NCBI GenBank assembly: GCA_949292175.1
Contig: CASEYJ010000017.1
Location: 248,001-312,000, forward strand
From: an uncultured bacterium
GTDB taxonomy: Bacteria; Cyanobacteriota; Vampirovibrionia; Gastranaerophilales; Gastranaerophilaceae
Direction: 5' to 3'
Length of the DNA: 64,000 nt
The notes under the pieces are model-generated. The model searched no databases. It saw only the letters and a list, made by a program, of their open reading frames with translations, and had not been told where the DNA came from. This document shows positions 53,890-61,441 of this stretch, in pieces. Numbering within the stretch: the stretch's first letter is position 1; the number at the start of each line of letters is the position of its first letter. Both the position numbers and the translations under genes were made by a program.

Positions 53890-54480
53890 CTATTTATTAT
53901 TAATCTCAATACTTCTCTTTGTACAATATTGAATAAGAGTCATTTTGTCACGATTTTCAGCAAACTCAAATCTTCCGGAATGAGTATAGTTACCATCGTC
54001 ACCACGTTCAATTCTTATTGGAAGATAAGTACAAGTGACACTGAGTTGTTCTGATAATGGTAATGTAATCTTATATCGTCCTTCAATGTCAACATTTTCT
54101 GAAGTCTTAAACTTCATACCACCGGCAGAGATATCTAACGTAGAAATATTATGAACCTTGTCACCATCGGTCATTTTTAAATCGAACATAAATTTAATAC
54201 GAGTATATTTTCTTCTCTGTAAAAACTTATGTCTTGAAGGACTAGCGATTTTTAAAGACTTACCATTTATATCTTTAGCATAAGATTCAAAATAGAGAGT
54301 TCCGTGCTTTGTATCAGTATAAAACTCACAGTAATTATTTTTAAGCACTCCATCAGGTTCATAATCTAATTCAAGCGTAAACCCGGTAGGATCAACTTCA
54401 GTAACGACTCCTTTATTGGCACATTTAAAATCTGCCGGAACCATAGTAATACGCTGATCTTTTTCGATTAATTCTCTCAT
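53890..54480 (-). CDS. PilZ-domain protein (c-di-GMP binding candidate)
   Basis: A 196-residue protein. The N-terminal 90 residues resemble the YcgR N-domain (DFKCANKGVVTEVDPTGFTL). The PilZ signature is complete: RRKYTRIKF followed by STLDISAGGMKF (RxxxR and D/NxSxxG), then RGDDGNYTHSGRFEF. It likely binds cyclic di-GMP and changes surface or envelope behaviour. It heads a two-gene unit with the PLP enzyme. Confidence 0.88.
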   Translation of the reverse strand: MRELIEKDQRITMVPADFKCANKGVVTEVDPTGFTLELDYEPDGVLKNNYCEFYTDTKHGTLYFESYAKDINGKSLKIASPSRHKFLQRRKYTRIKFMFDLKMTDGDKVHNISTLDISAGGMKFKTSENVDIEGRYKITLPLSEQLSVTCTYLPIRIERGDDGNYTHSGRFEFAENRDKMTLIQYCTKRSIEINNK

Positions 54481-54546
54481 AACAAAACCCTCTCAAATCA
54501 TTATTATGAGTCCATTATACATTATTTAAAGAAATTTGGCAATAAT

Positions 54547-54577
54547 AAAAAAAGGCTCCCGCCAAAACCGCAGGAGC
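54547..54577 (-). terminator. Terminator with no obvious gene in front
   Basis: On the minus strand GCTCCTGC and GCGGGAGC-type halves pair and are followed by seven T. Between it and the secY terminator (54578-54727) there is no real gene, only a 19-codon frame and the palindrome AGTCCTAGGACT (54688-54699). It may end a small RNA. Confidence 0.7.
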
Positions 54578-54721
54578 AAATACTGAGCAATCAGAAGAGT
54601 TGAGGATTTACATACTTATACTACTGCTTTCAACATCGATTATCATTACCGGAAATATTTATTTTTGTGCCCAAAAACATCAACTAAAGTCCTAGGACTA
54701 AACATAATAATAATAAGTTTT

Positions 54722-54757
54722 CAATAATAAAGAGCCCCCGCTAACGCGAAGGCTCTT
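54722..54757 (-). terminator. Terminator of rpsE-rpmD-rplO-secY operon
   Basis: AAAGAGCC and GGCTCTTT form the stem on the minus strand, followed by ATTATT, 26 bases beyond secY. Confidence 0.85.
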
Positions 54758-54782
54758 TAATTTTTATCTAAAATATTAGAAA

Positions 54783-56117
54783 TTATTCTTTCAAGAATGA
54801 TTCGTAATTTCTAGCAAGCAAATGAGTTCTAACCTGATTAATTAAATCAAGAGCAACACCAACCATGATTATAAGTGAAGTAGCCCCAATACCCTGCAAA
54901 GTTTTGATATTAGTAATATAACTTGCAAAAGATGGAATCAACGCTACAATACCCAAACCAAGCGCCCCGATAAAAGTTGTCTTAGACAAAATCTTATCCA
55001 AAGCTTCAGCAGTTGGTTTACCCGGTTTAACACCAGGGATAGAAGACCCATATTTCTTCAGATTTGTCGCAATATCCTTAGGCTGCATATTCGGCATGAT
55101 TGAAGCGTAGAAGAATGTCAACGCAAAAATCAATAAGAAATATAATACATAGTAAGTAATGCCATCAGGACTCATAATGTGAGTCAATCTAACAACTAAA
55201 TCCTGAACAGCAGCACTTTTGAAGTTTGCTTGTCCCACAAGGCTTAACACCGTTGACGGGAACAATAGTATAGCAACCGCAAAGATAATCGGCATAACAC
55301 CACCCGGATTAAGTTTAAACGGAATGTAAGAATTCATACCGCCATAAACCTTATTTCCGACTTGGCGTTTAGGATTGATAATTATAACTTTTCTTACAGC
55401 TTCCTGCATAATAACGATTAAAATCATAGTGAGGAAGAAGATAAGTAATAATACAGCCAAACCAACTTGCATAGCCGAACTATGCGAAACAATCTGAGCT
55501 GTTCTTGATGTGTAAACCGGAATTCCTGACAAGATACCGATAAAGATGATTAAAGAACCACCATTTCCAATACCTTTTTCAGTAATCAACTCGGAAATCC
55601 ACATAACAAGAACAGAACCTGCTGTTAAAACAGCAATTGAGCTTACGTAAAACATTAGATGAGGTACGTTAGCTGTAATTGCACCCGGCAAATGTCTTAA
55701 GAACATCATAAAAATTAACGCTTGCATAACGGCAAGTACAACAGTAAACAAACGAGTATACTGCATTAACTTTTTTCTGCCGGCTTCGCCTTCTTCTTTC
55801 TGTAATTTTTCCAAAGAAGGAATAACAACAGAAACAAGTTGAACGATGATTGATGCGGTAATGAAAGGTCCGATACCTAAAGCAAAAATAGATACACTAC
55901 CTAAAGCACCGCCTGAAAACAAATCCAGAAAACCAATAATATTGTTTCCTTGTGCAATATTTGCAAAAACAGAGTTATTGATACCAAATAAAGGTAACTG
56001 AGCTCCGAATCTGAAAGCTGCAATCATAAGGAACGTAAAAATGATTTTCTGTTTCAAACCTGATGCATTCCACATGGACATCAGATCATCTGTAGAAGGC
56101 ATTCTCATTTGTGCCAT
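54783..56117 (-). CDS. secY: Preprotein translocase subunit SecY
   Basis: A 444-residue ten-helix channel protein. Motifs: QKIIFTFLMIAAFRFGAQLP, FSGGALGSVSIFALGIGPFI (plug and helix 2), GNGGSLIIFIGILSGIP and KYGSSIPGVKPGKPTAEALD. The ATG shares one base with the rplO stop, and GGAGG lies inside rplO. It exports unfolded proteins through the inner membrane. adk and map, usual next genes, are absent here. Confidence 0.97.
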   Translation of the reverse strand: MAQMRMPSTDDLMSMWNASGLKQKIIFTFLMIAAFRFGAQLPLFGINNSVFANIAQGNNIIGFLDLFSGGALGSVSIFALGIGPFITASIIVQLVSVVIPSLEKLQKEEGEAGRKKLMQYTRLFTVVLAVMQALIFMMFLRHLPGAITANVPHLMFYVSSIAVLTAGSVLVMWISELITEKGIGNGGSLIIFIGILSGIPVYTSRTAQIVSHSSAMQVGLAVLLLIFFLTMILIVIMQEAVRKVIIINPKRQVGNKVYGGMNSYIPFKLNPGGVMPIIFAVAILLFPSTVLSLVGQANFKSAAVQDLVVRLTHIMSPDGITYYVLYFLLIFALTFFYASIMPNMQPKDIATNLKKYGSSIPGVKPGKPTAEALDKILSKTTFIGALGLGIVALIPSFASYITNIKTLQGIGATSLIIMVGVALDLINQVRTHLLARNYESFLKE

Positions 56118-56569
56118 TATACTATCTCAACCTTTCCTCCTGCAGCTTCAATTTTAGCTTTAGCTGACGGAGTAACGTAGCTAGCCTTAACTGTAAGTGC
56201 AGATTTAATTTCACCATTACCAAGAATTCTCAAAGCATCAGCAGATGGATGAGCTTTTCTAGCTTCTTTAAGAGCTTCTAAGCTGATTTCCTTCAACCCG
56301 AAAGCTTCAAGTCTTCCAACGTTGATAGCTTCATAGTTAAGCTTGTTGATAATTTGGAAGCCTTTCAACTTAGGTAATCTTCTGTAAGCTGGCATTTGAC
56401 CACCTTCAAAACCTCTTTTAGATGCGCTACCAGAACGTTGACCTTCACCGTTGTGACCACGGCAAGAAGTTTTACCATGACCTGATGAACGACCTCTGCC
56501 TACTCTTTTAGATTTGTGAGTAGCACCTTCGGCAGGTCTCAAGTCTTCTAATGTAATTTTGTTTGCCAT
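56117..56569 (-). CDS. rplO: 50S ribosomal protein L15
   Basis: A 150-residue protein (ITLEDLRPAEGATHKSKRVG, RGRSSGHGKTSCRGHNG and GGQMPAYRRLPKLKGF). Start set at ATG 56569, with GAGG upstream; 56584 would add five residues. Translation leads into secY. Confidence 0.97.
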   Translation of the reverse strand: MANKITLEDLRPAEGATHKSKRVGRGRSSGHGKTSCRGHNGEGQRSGSASKRGFEGGQMPAYRRLPKLKGFQIINKLNYEAINVGRLEAFGLKEISLEALKEARKAHPSADALRILGNGEIKSALTVKASYVTPSAKAKIEAAGGKVEIV

Positions 56570-56647
56570 TTTATTTTTCCTCATTTCTATTTTAATTAAT
56601 ATTAATATTTTGTTTATTATCTAACCGGACAATTTAAAATCCGATAA

Positions 56648-56842
56648 TTACGCTTCAGAAACTTCCAACAAATGAGATACTTTGTTAACCATACCCATAA
56701 TAGTTGGAGAGTTGTAATGTTCAACAACCTGATCTTTTTTAGTCAAACCAAGACCTCTAACAACTCTTCTTTGAGCTTCAGAAGCACCAATTAAACCTTT
56801 AACAAGTTTAATTTTAATTTGTTTATTATCATTTTTAGCCAT
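56648..56842 (-). CDS. rpmD: 50S ribosomal protein L30
   Basis: A 64-residue protein (IKLVKGLIGASEAQRRVVRG, LGLTKKDQVVEHYNSPTIMG). Slightly longer at both ends than the 58-60 residue norm. Lies between rpsE and rplO as in the spc operon. Confidence 0.96.
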   Translation of the reverse strand: MAKNDNKQIKIKLVKGLIGASEAQRRVVRGLGLTKKDQVVEHYNSPTIMGMVNKVSHLLEVSEA

Positions 56843-56926
56843 TTTTATTATTCCTTTTTAAATTTATATCGTCACTCTTTGACTTAAACCTTCTAATGAA
56901 TAAGCCAAAGAATCTTCATCACTAAA

Positions 56927-57559
56927 CTAGTTTAAAAATTCTGCCATTGACAAGCCGCGTTTTTTAGCAACGTCAGTGAATGGAGTCAACTTCTTCAAAG
57001 CATCCAAAGTTGCATTAGCAGCGTTCAAAGGAGATTTTGAACCTAAAGATTTTGACAAAATGTTTTCAATACCAGCAAGTTCAAGAACTGAACGAACTGC
57101 ACCACCAGCAATAATACCGGTACCTTCACAAGCTGGTCTTAACATAACTGCACCAGCACCTGATTTACCAGTAATTGGGTGAGGAATTGTAGTTTTGAAA
57201 ATAGGTACTGTAATAAGATTTTTTCTACCATCAGCAATAGCTTTTTGGATTGCGATAATAACTTCAGAAGCCTTAGCACAACCAACGCCTACTTGACCTT
57301 TTTGGTTACCAACGATAACGATAGCACGGAAGCTTAACTTCTTACCACCTTTAACAACCTTAGTTACACGGCTGATTTGAACAACTCTTTCAGTCCATTC
57401 TGATTGAGGTTTTTCTTCACTATTTTCTATTCTTTGTTTTCTGCCTCTGCCACGTCTTTGACCTTTGGCAGGTTTTTCTTCAGTTGAAGCTTCAACTGCT
57501 TCAGCAGTTTCTACAGCTTCAGTTTCAACTGTTAATTCTTCTTTGTTTTCTTCTGTCAT
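56927..57559 (-). CDS. rpsE: 30S ribosomal protein S5
   Basis: A 210-residue protein. The core is typical ([58 protein letters not shown]). A 50-residue acidic then basic N-terminal extension ([20 protein letters not shown], then [12 protein letters not shown]) precedes it. Notably rplR and rplF are not upstream; the first gene of this fragment must have its own promoter in the 236-base gap 57560-57795, where I see no other gene. Confidence 0.97.
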   Translation of the reverse strand: MTEENKEELTVETEAVETAEAVEASTEEKPAKGQRRGRGRKQRIENSEEKPQSEWTERVVQISRVTKVVKGGKKLSFRAIVIVGNQKGQVGVGCAKASEVIIAIQKAIADGRKNLITVPIFKTTIPHPITGKSGAGAVMLRPACEGTGIIAGGAVRSVLELAGIENILSKSLGSKSPLNAANATLDALKKLTPFTDVAKKRGLSMAEFLN

Positions 57560-57795
57560 TGTAAATTTTACCTTTCATAAATTAGTTAATAACTTTTGAT
57601 AGCTAATTTGGAATAAATTCCATATTATCCTTTAATTTAGAATACGCCAAAAAACACGCTAATTAAAGCTATTGGAAATCGTATTCGGGTTTTAACTTTT
57701 CTGACATAGTAAAAGTAACACAAATAACATCTAAAATCAAGTCAGTTGTTAAGTTTAATTAATCAAATATAACATTAAAAAACTCTATAAAAACA

Positions 57796-58746
57796 CTATA
57801 AAGTGGTAACAATTTCACCTACAACGTCACCGGTATGAGTTTTAATAGAATAATCCATTTGAATATCAGCCCAATGCATATTTTTTAGGGAATCAACTAC
57901 GACAAACTCACGAGCTCTTTCGTCACAATCTGAAATCTTTACGATTAAACATTCTTCGTTTTCAAGGTTAACCACAACACACAAACCGCCAACCCCAACT
58001 TTTGCAACAAGGTGATCCGAATTTTCAATAACCTTTGTATCAGTACTATTCTCTCCGCCAATCAAGTACGGTTGATGCAAAAATGCATTGCGAATTTTTA
58101 CGTATTCTTCTGAGCAGAATAGATTCAAATATCCCTTACCCATATTCTCTAACGGCATAGAATAAATCGGAACTCCACAACCGTCTTTGGTTGAAGGATA
58201 TTCTTTTTTAAGCTCACATAACTCATAAATTCTTTCTTTAATCAGCTTTTGAAGCGGATGATCCGGCTCATCATACGTTGCAGTATCCCAGTTATGCATA
58301 ACACATAAACCAAGCATCATGATATGTTTACCAGAACAACAATTATGCAAAACAGAAGGCTCTTCATCATCCAATAGCAATCTTTCTCTTTCTACTGGGG
58401 AAAGCGGCATATGAACCCCACACTTCAACATAGATTCATCAATACCGATTTTTTTCAACAAACCTCTTGCTATATGAAGATGACATTGTTCTCCTGCATG
58501 AGACGCACAACAAAGAGCAATCTCTTCCTCTGTCATATCAAAAGCTTCATCCATCCCAAAATCAATCATCAAAGCGGCCTGTAAAGGTTTCGCACAATAA
58601 CGCATGTAAAACGGATATCCTCCGCATTCTCCAACACGATCTATTACATGAACTCTATTCAAAACCATAACATAGCCGAAATGTTGTTCTTCAACGAGGC
58701 CATTTCTCACACACTTAACAAGAGTATCAGGAGAATTAATCATCAT
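57796..58746 (-). CDS. L-asparaginase II family protein
   Basis: A 316-residue enzyme of the asparaginase II type seen in cyanobacteria and rhizobia. Text: SPDTLVKCVRNGLVEEQHFG, CCASHAGEQCHLHIARGLL, and LHNCCSGKHIMMLGLC with the family's cysteine-serine-lysine site; later PSTKDGCGVPIYSMPLENMG. It hydrolyses asparagine to aspartate and ammonia. It overlaps the upstream gene by 11 bases. Confidence 0.92.
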   Translation of the reverse strand: MMINSPDTLVKCVRNGLVEEQHFGYVMVLNRVHVIDRVGECGGYPFYMRYCAKPLQAALMIDFGMDEAFDMTEEEIALCCASHAGEQCHLHIARGLLKKIGIDESMLKCGVHMPLSPVERERLLLDDEEPSVLHNCCSGKHIMMLGLCVMHNWDTATYDEPDHPLQKLIKERIYELCELKKEYPSTKDGCGVPIYSMPLENMGKGYLNLFCSEEYVKIRNAFLHQPYLIGGENSTDTKVIENSDHLVAKVGVGGLCVVVNLENEECLIVKISDCDERAREFVVVDSLKNMHWADIQMDYSIKTHTGDVVGEIVTTL

Positions 58747-59515
58747 ATTTTTTCACCATATCAATTATTTTTGCCATAGTTTGCTTCAAAACAGCATTTT
58801 CTTTTTTCAAAGCTTTAACTTCTTCTTCAAGCTTTTTAACATCAGTTACAGCCTGTTCACTATCAGGAAAAATCGCAGGATTTAAAACAAAACGCTTACG
58901 GGCATCAGCTTTTAACTTAAACAAAGTTCTTACATTTTCTTCAGTAATATATCCAAGACGAACCAGAACCTTACCAATAAGCTCATGCTGGCCTCTATCA
59001 TCCATTTTCTTCTGTTCAGCAAGAGCAATATCCAGCTGACTTAACGTGATAGAGTCATTTTTTAAGAAATAATCACCAGTCGGAAATTTTCCGGCAATAA
59101 AACCTGCCATAGCATAAATTTCGTCACTTTCGGGAGCTTCAATATAGTTTTGCTCAAGACAAAAGATATAATATTTTGCAACCTCTTCCAGTGACAAAAA
59201 CATGTTTAAAGTAATCTCAAGAATGTTATATTCTCCATGAACATACTTTAAAAAACTGTATATATTACTATCCAAGCCACTAGACTTATCCCAAAGCTCA
59301 TTTTTACCTTGAAAAGTTAGAGTTGGGACATGCATAGAAAAAATCGAATCGATATTTTTTATTACATATCTTTCGCAATAATTTTCTTTCATATTTTGAT
59401 ACAAACGATAATACACAGCTTGCTTAACCCAAAGTGGGTATGCCAGAAGCTTATTCACAAATAATTTAAAAAGATTTCTTTTCACAACTACCTCACGGAG
59501 CTTATTATACAACAT
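58736..59515 (-). CDS. Protein with GspE-N-like segment and C-terminal coiled coil
   Basis: A 259-residue protein. The middle contains DIALAEQKKMDDRGQHELIG then KVLVRLGYITEENVRTLFKL, resembling the MshE/GspE N-domain that binds nucleotides such as c-di-GMP. The end is a 40-residue coiled coil (DVKKLEEEVKALKKENAVLK). The first 150 residues are not recognised. It is coupled to the asparaginase gene. A signalling or pilus-related adaptor is possible but unproven. Confidence 0.65.
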   Translation of the reverse strand: MLYNKLREVVVKRNLFKLFVNKLLAYPLWVKQAVYYRLYQNMKENYCERYVIKNIDSIFSMHVPTLTFQGKNELWDKSSGLDSNIYSFLKYVHGEYNILEITLNMFLSLEEVAKYYIFCLEQNYIEAPESDEIYAMAGFIAGKFPTGDYFLKNDSITLSQLDIALAEQKKMDDRGQHELIGKVLVRLGYITEENVRTLFKLKADARKRFVLNPAIFPDSEQAVTDVKKLEEEVKALKKENAVLKQTMAKIIDMVKKYDD

Positions 59516-59560
59516 AAAGGAATTTATTACAATATCTTATGAACATCACCCGTTACTCTA

Positions 59561-59589
59561 TTGATTTATTCTTTCGCGGAATGTAAAAT
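59561..59589 (+). promoter_or_regulatory. Promoter of VKOR-queH operon
   Basis: TTGATT (59561-59566), 17-base spacer, TAAAAT (59584-59589), 26 bases before the start codon. Confidence 0.7.
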
Positions 59590-59615
59590 GAAACAGGAAG
59601 AAGGAGATATTCTTT

Positions 59616-60812
59616 ATGGAAAAGATGAACATAAGAAAGATTATGGTATTTATTTTAGCGCTTGTCGGCTTATTAACATCTGTAAAGCTGGCAATGATTT
59701 ATTACGATGCAAACTTTAACCAATATGCACTTCCTAGTTTCTGTTCAATAAATGAATTTGTGGACTGTGACGGAGTTGCAAAAACGACAGAATCTCAGTT
59801 TTTTGGAATTCCTTTAGCATATTGGGGCATATTTTTATACTTTTTCATATTCCTAATGCTTGGGGCAAACAAGCTAAAAAACATCAAACTATTCAAGTTT
59901 ATGGAAGTATTTAAAAACCCGTTATCATACATTGGAATGCTAGGATTAATATCATTTGCAATCTCAATGACATTGTTATGTGTAAGCTTATTTGGAATAA
60001 AAAAATTATGCGTTCTATGCGCTGTAACCTATGTAATTAATTTAATAATAGGGTTAACCGCAATAGACTTTAAAAATGGTGGAATTGTTCAAGCTTTTAA
60101 GGATAGCGTCACAGACTTTATGGATGCAATAAAAAACAAATATTATCGCATTGCATTTATAATCGTAATGTTATTTGCAATTGGCGGATTATACTACACA
60201 ACTACCACTTTAATATTTGCTCCACAAGTTAAACAACAAAAAGATTTTGGAGAATTTATTAACGCAAAAGAAAACAGATATGCAGTAAATGGCAATGTTT
60301 TGGGTGAACCTTTGGCAAAAGTTGTGGTATACACTTACACTGACTACAACTGCCCTATCTGCGAAGCATATAATATAATGATTCACAAAGCCGCTAAAGA
60401 TATGGCTAACGTAAAATTTGTACACAAAAATCTTCCTTTGGATACAGAATGCAACCCATTCTTAAAATCTCCATTCCATGAAGGTTCTTGCAGAATGGCT
60501 CGTTACGCTATGGCAGCAGAAAAACAAGGTCAGTTCTGGGCTATAAACTCTAAATTCTTTGAATTACATCCAAAAACAGATGATGAAATTCTTAAAATAG
60601 CAAAAGAATTAAAACTTGATACCGACAAATTATACAAAGATGCAAATTCACAAGAAACTAAGGATGCTCTTGCAAAAGAAATTGATCTTGCATACTCACA
60701 AGGCATTAACGCAACGCCTTCAACAAAAATCGGAAACGATGTATATGTGGGAATGAAACCTTACAGTGAATTACTAAAATTATTGGAGGATGCAGGTGCT
60801 TCAAGAAGATAA
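59616..60812 (+). CDS. Vitamin K epoxide reductase-like protein fused to DsbA-type thioredoxin
   Basis: A 398-residue disulfide-forming membrane protein. The VKOR part has CSINEFVDCDGVAKTTESQF (loop cysteines), FGIPLAYWGIFLYF and the quinone-side motif KKLCVLCAVTYVIN, with helices near residues 8-25, 70-90, 105-130 and 135-155. A further helix at about 180-205 leads to a periplasmic DsbA-like domain with TDYNCPICEAYN (CPIC), a Cys pair CNPF/CRMA and cis-Pro NATPSTKIG. AAGGAG precedes the start. It makes disulfides in exported proteins. queH overlaps its end. Confidence 0.93.
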   Translation: MEKMNIRKIMVFILALVGLLTSVKLAMIYYDANFNQYALPSFCSINEFVDCDGVAKTTESQFFGIPLAYWGIFLYFFIFLMLGANKLKNIKLFKFMEVFKNPLSYIGMLGLISFAISMTLLCVSLFGIKKLCVLCAVTYVINLIIGLTAIDFKNGGIVQAFKDSVTDFMDAIKNKYYRIAFIIVMLFAIGGLYYTTTTLIFAPQVKQQKDFGEFINAKENRYAVNGNVLGEPLAKVVVYTYTDYNCPICEAYNIMIHKAAKDMANVKFVHKNLPLDTECNPFLKSPFHEGSCRMARYAMAAEKQGQFWAINSKFFELHPKTDDEILKIAKELKLDTDKLYKDANSQETKDALAKEIDLAYSQGINATPSTKIGNDVYVGMKPYSELLKLLEDAGASRR

Positions 60813-61356
60813 TCACGACAATCGTATAATTCTTCATGCCTGCTGTGCAATTTGTTCAGGATATCCCGTGTCTATGTTAAAAGATGCGGGATATACTGTT
60901 AGCGTATATTTTTATAACCCAAACATATACCCGGATACAGAATATCAAAAAAGATTAGAAGCAGAGAAAGCATTGTGTTCACACTTTGGAGTAGAACTTA
61001 TAGAAGGTGAATATAATCCGGAAGAATATTATAATTTTGTAAAAGGATTAGAAACAGAACCGGAGAAAGGCGCACGATGCGACAAGTGCTTTGAACTCCG
61101 ACTACGAAAAACCGCTGAACTCTGCAAACAATTAAATATAAAAACATTTACTACCTCAATAGTGATAAGTCCACATAAAAACTTTCAAAAGCTAAGCACA
61201 ATAGGTCAAACCATAGCGAAAGAGTACAATTTAAATTACCTTGATATTGATTTCAAGAAAAAAGACGGGTTTCTAAAAACCAATAAAATTTCAAAGGAAC
61301 TAAACTTATACAGACAAAACTACTGCGGATGTAAATTTGCAATGCGTAGAACATAA
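60796..61356 (+). CDS. queH: Epoxyqueuosine reductase QueH
   Basis: A 186-residue iron-sulfur enzyme for the last step of queuosine synthesis. Cysteine sites: ILHACCAICSGYPV, RCDKCFELRL and YCGCKFAMR. The text NPNIYPDTEYQKRLEAEKAL is diagnostic. GTG 60796 is the probable start because GGAGG at 60785-60789 is six bases before it; ATG 60790 lies too close. It overlaps the end of the VKOR fusion by 17 bases. It complements queA found at 40578. Confidence 0.95.
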   Translation: MLQEDNHDNRIILHACCAICSGYPVSMLKDAGYTVSVYFYNPNIYPDTEYQKRLEAEKALCSHFGVELIEGEYNPEEYYNFVKGLETEPEKGARCDKCFELRLRKTAELCKQLNIKTFTTSIVISPHKNFQKLSTIGQTIAKEYNLNYLDIDFKKKDGFLKTNKISKELNLYRQNYCGCKFAMRRT

Positions 61357-61441
61357 ATATTTACATTCCCTCTTCTTGCTATTTTCATACCGAATAATTT
61401 ATAGTATCATTTTTATGAAAAGTAATTTTGAAGGGGATAAG

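Noticed and set aside
54601..54710. A 19-codon frame beginning MFSPRTLVDVFG between secY and the PilZ gene
   Set aside because: No ribosome binding site; kept only as part of the small-RNA suggestion.
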